64,000 bases of DNA from positions 3,348,001 to 3,412,000 of the forward strand of contig CP087206.1 in assembly GCA_020912385.1 (NCBI GenBank), written 5' to 3'. The position numbers and the translations under genes were made by a program. How positions within the stretch are numbered: the first letter of the stretch is position 1; the number at the start of each line of letters is the position of its first letter. Source of the stretch: Neofusicoccum parvum (lineage: Eukaryota; Ascomycota; Dothideomycetes; Botryosphaeriales; Botryosphaeriaceae). Below, piece by piece: positions 58,601-64,000 of this stretch. The notes below the pieces were generated by a model. That model was not told where the DNA came from and did no database searches. It worked only from the letters and a program-made list of their open reading frames with translations.

Positions 58601-59047
58601 GCTCGGGCTCAGCAGTGAGCCCCATGGTGATGCCAACTCCACAACACTGCTATTACCATGGAGCAGTGACTAAGCCCAAACTAACGGTGAAATGCCACTG
58701 TTCCGGGATACGGTACATCTATACAAAATGTTGCCTTTTACGCTTTTAGGTTAGAATGCTAACTCAGCCATAAAGTCAGAAACCGAGTAAGAAGCCGAGC
58801 AAGAATCTTCTTGGTGACCGCTACTCTCCGGAGCCCATAGAGGCCGAGAAGCGGAAACGGGCACTTCCGTCTACAGATATAGAACCTGTGATATCTGAAG
58901 GGCCCTCCAGATGAAGTATTAAAGACCGTCGTCTCTCCGGCAAATCAATCATCACCACCATCAACAGTCTACAGATCAGCTCGATAACTCCTCAACCAAT
59001 CTTACAAATTCTTTCCCCAAACGCCATCTCCACCACCAACCACCAAC
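55695..59047. other. Gene-poor region, 3.3 kb
   Basis: No gene could be supported. The longest frame is 57751-58443 (plus, 230 codons) and others of 130-170 codons lie on both strands around 55.5, 56.0, 57.0-57.5 and 58.1-58.6 kb, none with a recognisable motif. Some (57023-57535 minus, 58121-58618 plus) look protein-like enough to be decayed coding DNA. The last ~120 bases are the leader of the NRWG-repeat gene. Confidence 0.4.
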
Positions 59048-59449
59048 ATGAAGCTCACTCTTAGCATGTTCACCCTCATGGCCGCCACCGTCGTCATGGC
59101 CGCACCCGCCCCTGCCCCCGAGGCCGAGGCTGAGGCCGACCCCCAGTCTTTCGGCTTCCGTCCAAACAACTGGGGAAACAACTGGAATAACCGCTGGGGT
59201 AACCGCTGGGGTAACCGCTGGGGGAATCGGTTCACCTCGGACTGCAACGCTTGCTACGGCACCTGTCCCATCCAGGCCCAGGGCGCTCCTGCGATCAATC
59301 CGGGCTGCACCCAGCAGTGCAACTATTTCGTCAATCCGAGCTGCACTCCATGCTACGATGACTGGTACTTGCAGCAGGCGCTCGTCAACTGCCCTGCAGA
59401 CTCCCCCGCTGGCCAGCGCTACGGTTGGCAGAACAATGGAGGGTGGTAG
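59048..59449 (+). CDS. Secreted cysteine-rich protein with NRWG repeats
   Basis: A single-exon frame of 133 residues from ACCAACATGAAG. A signal peptide (MKLTLSMFTLMAATVVMAAP) is followed by an Ala/Pro/Glu pro-region, then an Asn/Trp/Gly-rich segment with NRWG three times in perfect register, and a C-terminal domain with eight cysteines (DCNACYGTC, GCTQQC, SCTPC, VNCPAD) likely forming four disulphides. No family is recognised. This layout (signal, short pro-part, repeats, Cys domain) is common among secreted surface or effector-like fungal proteins; the function is unknown. The repeat is encoded by a 12-bp minisatellite, so length variation between strains is expected. Confidence 0.78.
   Translation: MKLTLSMFTLMAATVVMAAPAPAPEAEAEADPQSFGFRPNNWGNNWNNRWGNRWGNRWGNRFTSDCNACYGTCPIQAQGAPAINPGCTQQCNYFVNPSCTPCYDDWYLQQALVNCPADSPAGQRYGWQNNGGW
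59189..59224 (+). repeat. 12-bp coding minisatellite, three units
   Basis: AACCGCTGGGGT occurs twice and a third unit differs only in its last base. The 12-bp period preserves the reading frame and yields NRWG units. Confidence 0.85.
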
Positions 59450-59871
59450 AACGATGTGGCCATTCTGGCTTCTGGCAACCAGGTTCAGTACGTTTCCTCT
59501 CCACGAGGAATTCATTAGGTGCAGCAAGTTATTGACGGCTTAATAGTGCAACCTACCTCTGCGTTTCTTCCATTGATCTGCGGGATCTACTGGTGTTCTG
59601 CTCGCGCAGGGTTACAGATAGTCAATTCAATCTCCATCCCACACTGTTGAGTAGGCTCAAATCCGCTGCGCTGCTGTGAACAAACCAAAGCCTCCACTGA
59701 TGGTGGTTGCTATTATGCATCAGCACTCACTACTTGATAATGTAATCTTTTGTCTGGCTAATTCCGAATATCATACCTTGTTACCCTTCTTCAAACATAC
59801 ATTTGAACCCAGGTGACAGTGAATACTGCAACCTTCACCACTCCTCCATACTAATTATACACTCCCTAAGT
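59450..59871. other. Intergenic region between convergent genes
   Basis: Shared 3' flank of the secreted protein and the NmrA-like gene; AT-richer, nothing recognised. Confidence 0.45.
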
Positions 59872-60825
59872 CTATACGGGGAAGATGTCCCTGTACTTCA
59901 ACAGAGCCTCCTTGAACGGGAGAGGCTTCCGGCCCGTCAATTTCTCGACCGAGTCCGTAACCTCACCCATGTGGCCCCAAGCCACCATCTGACCGCAGCA
60001 AAGCAGATCATACATGCAAAGCTTGCAGGGCAGCTTGGAGAAGTCCCCATACACATCATACGGCAGGCCGCGCTCCTTCCACCACTGCTCCAGCTCCTCG
60101 TCCGACACGTCCACAAACTCGCCCTTGTACCCAGTCTGCCCCGCCATCCACTCAAACACCTCCCTGTACGTCACAGGCTCCGGCCCCGTCACCGCGTACG
60201 CCGTGTTCGGCTCGCCCTTGCCCATCAGCAGCGCGCCCAACACCCTCCCGCAGTCCTCGCGCGCCACGAACGCTCCCTTCGCCCCGCCGCTGTTGCACAA
60301 CCACCTGTCGCCGCAGAACCCAAAGCTCTGGGCAAAAAACTGCGGGATATTATCCGCGTACAGGTAGTTCCGCTGGAAGCAGTACTGCAACCCGCTCTCC
60401 CTGATCAGCCGCTCGGTCCAGGCGTGGTCGCGCGGCAGGAAGGGCAGCTCCTCCTCCTTCCCTCCCAGCCCCGCGCCGACGAAGCTGGTGTAGCAGATGC
60501 GGGCGACGCCGGCGGCCACGGCGGCGTCGACGACGTTGCGGTGCTGCGCGCGCCGGCCGGCGCCGATCAGCCAGGTCGACACGAACGACACGGCGGCGGC
60601 GCCCGCGAAGGCGCGCGCCAGCCCCGCGACGTCGTCGTACGACACCGGCGAGGGCAGCAGCGTCGCGCCCGCGGCCGCCCAGGCGCGCGTGAGCGCGGTC
60701 GGGATGCTCGCCGGCGCGTGGCTGGTGAGGACGAGCTCGTCGCCCGGGCGCAGGAGGCTGGCGGCGTGGCTGGCGGCGATGCTGCCGAGGTGGCCGTCGC
60801 AGCCGGTGAGGACGTATTTGGGCAT
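59872..60825 (-). CDS. NmrA-like NAD(P)-binding protein (atypical short-chain reductase)
   Basis: A single exon of 317 residues. The N-terminal nucleotide-binding motif is YVLTGCDGHLGS (T-G-x-x-G-x-x-G). RNVVDAAVAAGVARICYTSF and YCFQRNYLYADNIPQFF fit the NmrA/QOR2 group, in which NAD(P)(H) binding serves either redox sensing (NmrA) or quinone reduction. The catalytic Tyr-x-x-x-Lys of classical SDRs is not evident. The C-terminus carries YREVFEWMAGQTGYKG and FVDVSDEELEQWW, usual for the azoreductase-like subgroup. No partner gene is obvious: neighbours are a secreted protein and a HET remnant. Confidence 0.9.
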   Translation of the reverse strand: MPKYVLTGCDGHLGSIAASHAASLLRPGDELVLTSHAPASIPTALTRAWAAAGATLLPSPVSYDDVAGLARAFAGAAAVSFVSTWLIGAGRRAQHRNVVDAAVAAGVARICYTSFVGAGLGGKEEELPFLPRDHAWTERLIRESGLQYCFQRNYLYADNIPQFFAQSFGFCGDRWLCNSGGAKGAFVAREDCGRVLGALLMGKGEPNTAYAVTGPEPVTYREVFEWMAGQTGYKGEFVDVSDEELEQWWKERGLPYDVYGDFSKLPCKLCMYDLLCCGQMVAWGHMGEVTDSVEKLTGRKPLPFKEALLKYRDIFPV

Positions 60826-61150
60826 TGCGGGATGGTTTCAGGGTAAGCTGGTGTCGGTGTTCTTAATTTTGGTCGAGGGGGGAAAACATTTATTGAAGCG
60901 GACACTTGGGATTGGGCAGCGCATGATGCAGAACGCGACTACCGGAAAAGTGAGGCTTTATAAACAGGGCGGCCGAAGGATGGAAAATTCCAAAAAGATG
61001 TGAGACATCTCGTCGAAGGCTGTAGCTGTCTATCTCGTGATAATTCATTGCCCTGAACATTGAGGCAGAGCTCTCGTGGGGTGACGGTCATACTACTTTT
61101 ACCCATGCTACGGGGTATTTCCCTGCCGAGTGGGAGACCCGCGGACGGTA
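60826..61150. other. Intergenic, promoter of the NmrA-like gene
   Basis: About 325 bases upstream of the NmrA-like start; no motif stands out. Confidence 0.4.
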
Positions 61151-61556
61151 TTATCGTAAGAACTTACGGCCAATAGAGGCACACGGCAGATTCAAACTGC
61201 AAACTGGCCCAGGGGGCTCAAGTTGGTGACCACTCCGGAACTCCGGCTGCTGGAAGTTGCGGTTTTGCTTTCTGGTTGAAGTTTGGTTGTGGGTGGTGCG
61301 ACTCGAAACAAGACCGTCGGACGGCGGATGGCGGAAATCTCCGTTGGTGACCACGTCTTCGATTGTTCTTCCACGATCGTTCTTCACTTTTGCAGTTCTC
61401 TATGTCTTGGTGTTCTTGACTCCAAACATAAGACAACACCGCGTAATTTTCTGGGGGCGCCTTGATGATCTCTCTACTCGCACATTCAATGACCACCAGG
61501 TTCCATACGGAGTTGACTTCCCTCGTAGACTCCTCCCTGCACTTAGCATTCTCTAA
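61151..61556 (-). pseudogene. Frameshifted remnant of a HET-domain gene
   Basis: On the minus strand one frame reads WNLVVIECASREIIKAPPE then NYAVLSYVWSQEHQDIENC, which matches the start of a HET domain (S-x-x-[LI]-x-A-P ... YxALSYVWG). Fifteen or so codons later the match jumps to another frame with GRTIEDVVTNGD, matching the next HET block (L-P-x-T-I-E-D-x-x-x-V). The expected following block (LGYRYLWVDKYCI-like) is not found in any frame, and stops follow. I see no splice sites that would join the two frames. The piece is therefore a short, frameshifted, truncated HET copy. It is only about 400 bp long. Confidence 0.5.
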
Positions 61557-62780
61557 TACCAGCCTTGCTCATAGCATTTGTACAACCTTTAATTAGCTAG
61601 TGAGAATCAGAATAGTAGAGTGTCAGCATTGGCTGAAAGGCGATCCCGTTTTCAATTTTCTACGATTGACTGAATGGTATAATATAGATACTAAATTCAT
61701 CGAATGCATGATCCTACGCCTGAGTGAGCAGAAGAGCACCTGAATTCATAGGCAGCATGACGTGGTCCAGCCAGGCTGACTCCTCTAGAGCCCTGATTTA
61801 TGCAGTCTTTCCATTCTAAAGGCGGCACAAGGGAGTATAAGGGATTAGGAAAGACTTTGCAGTCTCTATAATAGTTGACTTTCGAAGAAAACATTCAAAA
61901 TATCTATGCAATTCTAGTGCTAGACGGGGCCAGGGGCGCCCCCATCTACGAGCCAGCGGCAAGATTAAGACAAGCCGAAAGCCTAGCGCGGTTGTTATCT
62001 CGCAGTTGAGTCAAGTCAAGGTCGAAGGAGCTGTTGTCATCTGCAAGAGGCATTAGCCCATGCAAGAGGATGCAATCGAGTATTTATAAGGGACTGCAGA
62101 AGCGGAGCCTCGGAGCCACAGAGCCGGGAGCGAGTTAGTTGTACGAGAGAATAACTACGTGTCTCTCCGACGACGCTCCGGCAGGGAGTTTCTCAGAGTC
62201 ATCGCGTGCATTGAGAAGCCTCGGAGGGGTGCGGGGTAGCAGGCCAAGGCTGAGGCTCTGCCACCGCAACGGCGGCCAGCGTTGTTGGATTAAACACGGC
62301 GTCCGATGGATGTCGTCAGACGGGGACGCAGCAGATGTTCAGCCGTCCAGCCCCGCGCCAACAGCAGCCCCAGCTCCCTTGCAACAACGCAGCTGCGGCT
62401 GCTTGGGCCCCTGCGTCCCCCGCCGCCGCCACCGCGCACAAGGCCCCGCGCCATACCGCGATAGGCAATTCCCGATGTCGGAGATCGGACAAGAGCCCTG
62501 GCTACCCGCCGATAAGCGCACATCTCCATGCGCATGCGCTTGCACGCGTCCCACCGCCTTGCACACACCACGCGCGCCCTTCCAACGACAAGCCGGTGAC
62601 TCCTGTTGCCAATTGACTCCCTCCTACCGCGTTCTGACGTCTCCGCCCGTTTTTCTGGACCTCCCTCCCACCACATTCTCTCCCGTGCCAAACTTTCCAA
62701 GACACATTCCTCCGCCCACCGCCCCAGCACAGCTGCGTCTCCCTCCTCCGCGACACGCACACCGCAACGCCGCCAGCACC
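61557..62780. promoter_or_regulatory. Upstream region and long leader of the Aro8-type gene
   Basis: The left half (61.56-62.0 kb) is AT-rich and featureless. TATTTATAAG at 62081-62090 is a good TATA candidate; a transcript from there would have a leader of roughly 670 bases. The frame of the downstream protein is open back to about 62139 with an internal ATG at 62308, so an N-terminal extension cannot be ruled out. Confidence 0.45.
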
Positions 62781-64000
62781 ATGACGCCCCCGCCGCCCGC
62801 CGCCATCGACGAGCTCCCGTCCGCCGCCCCGGCCAGCAGCGGCGGCGTGACCGACGGGCCCATGCGGCTCGAGGACATCTACGCCCGCCGCAAGAAGACG
62901 GACAAGTCGCAATGGGGCATCGCCGCGCCGTCGCGCAGCGAGAACTTCCGGGTGTACTCGCACGGGCACAAGCCCAAGGCCAAGAGGTGGGACAGTAAGT
63001 AGAAACGAAAAACAAAGAAGAACAGTGAGCAAGCACGAAAAAAGCTCCCCCCCAGAAGCTCCCGCCAACCCCCAGAGACCAGCGAGGAGGACGTCACCGC
63101 TGACACTCCCGTCCGCGCGCAGGTAAATTCAGCACCGAGTCGCGGTCCCGCACGTCGGCGCGGCTCAAGGGCGCGGCCGCGTACCTCGGGCGGCCGGGCA
63201 TCATCTCGCTGGGCGGCGGGCTGCCGTCGTCCGAGTACTTCCCGTTCGACGGGCTGACGGTGCGGGCGCCGGGGCCGGGCCACTTCGACGACGCGGACGC
63301 GGCGGCGTGGACGGCGCTGGCGGCGGGCAAGCACGACATGGCCGCCGGCCGCAGCAACTACGACATCGCCACCGCCTACAACTACCACCAGGGCTCCGGC
63401 TCGGCCCAGCTGCTGCGCTGGATCACCGAGCACACCGAAATCGTCCACAACCCGCCCTACGCCGACTGGGCCTGCACCATGACCGTCGGCAGCACCTCCG
63501 CCCTCGACATGGCCCTGCGGATGCTGACCGAGCCGGGCGACTACGTCGTGTCGGACGAGTACGCCTTCAGCACCGCCATGGACACGGCAGCCCCGCTGCG
63601 CGTGCGCTTCGCCGGTGTCAAGATGGACGCCGAGGGCATGCTGCCCGCCGACCTGGACGCCGTGCTGGCCGCCTGGGACCCGCAGGCCCGCGGCGGCGCC
63701 CGCAAGCCCTCCGTGCTGTACACCGTGCCCACCGGCCAGAACCCCACCGGCGCCACCCAGAGCGCCCGCCGCCGCCGCGACATCTACGCCGTCGCCCAGA
63801 AGCACGACCTCGTCATCCTCGAGGACGAGCCCTACTACTTCCTGCAGATGGACCCCTACGCCGGCGCCGACGCCCCCAAGCCCGAGCCCCCCAAGTCGCA
63901 CGAGGAGTTCCTGGCCGCCATCGAGCCGTCGCTGCTCAGCATGGACACCGACGGCCGCGTCGTGCGCCTGGACTCGTTCTCCAAGGTCGTTGCGCCCGGC
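62781..64000 (+). CDS. ARO8: Aromatic / 2-aminoadipate aminotransferase (Aro8 type), 3' truncated by the window
   Basis: Exon 1 is 62781-62994; a 128-bp intron (GACA|GTAAGT ... GCGCAG|GT) leads to exon 2 at 63123, which stays open to the window end, so at least 364 residues are seen. It is a PLP-dependent class I/II aminotransferase of the Aro8/KAT II group, which transaminates aromatic amino acids or 2-aminoadipate. Visible motifs: RPGIISLGGGLPSSEYFPF, YNYHQGSGSAQLLRWI, CTMTVGSTSALDMALRML, YTVPTGQNPTGATQS, LVILEDEPYYFLQM and the PLP lysine in LDSFSKVVAPG near the edge. The ATG at 62781 sits in a good context (CACCATGACG). The upstream frame is open but Pro/Ser/Cys-rich and does not resemble the family. 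Confidence 0.93.

Overview
The window is nuclear DNA of a filamentous ascomycete (Pezizomycotina). Genes carry short introns (mostly 48-150 bp) with GT-AG borders and CTGAC/GCTAAC-like branch points. Coding DNA is GC-rich. The content is typical of the group: HET-domain genes, Zn2Cys6 and C2H2 regulators, MFS carriers, secreted cysteine-rich proteins and many oxidoreductases. Nothing prokaryotic, no CRISPR array and no intact transposon was seen. I rebuilt each exon chain by hand; for every multi-exon gene I checked that the exon lengths sum to whole codons and that family motifs run across the joins. I cannot name the species.

Layout. 0.6-6.4 kb: a membrane protein, a HET-domain gene with a Cys-rich N-terminal exon, and a protein with two copies of an unnamed ~65-residue module plus an AT-hook, all on the minus strand. 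7-12.5 kb: FAD monooxygenase, cytosolic-type polysaccharide deacetylase and an Old Yellow Enzyme (minus). 13.1-17.6 kb: xanthine dehydrogenase (plus, divergent from the OYE). 19.9-23.6 kb: a C2H2 + fungal_trans regulator. 25.3-29.4 kb: a 2-oxoglutarate/Fe(II) oxygenase and an MFS carrier sharing a 777-bp divergent promoter. 31-33.5 kb: secreted copper amine oxidase. 35.3-41.5 kb: two serine beta-lactamase-fold enzymes of different subfamilies, an F-box protein, a small Cys-rich ORF and an alpha/beta hydrolase. 42.1-48.3 kb: aspartate aminotransferase, Zn2Cys6 regulator and MFS drug-type transporter. 50.2-52 kb: small secreted protein and medium-chain dehydrogenase. 52.8-62 kb: a sparse accessory stretch with an intronless divergent HET gene, a broken transcription-factor fragment, a secreted NRWG-repeat Cys-rich protein, an NmrA-like protein and a frameshifted HET remnant. 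62.8 kb to the end: an Aro8-type aminotransferase that runs off the window.

How they may work together (inference): the window mixes primary nitrogen and purine metabolism (xanthine dehydrogenase, two aminotransferases, amine oxidase) with tailoring-type oxidoreductases and two regulator genes. No polyketide synthase or NRPS backbone is present, so no classic biosynthetic cluster can be claimed. The most unusual items are the duplicated-module AT-hook protein, the two gene relics at 55.2-55.7 and 61.2-61.6 kb, a GC-AG intron, and the repeat-bearing secreted protein.
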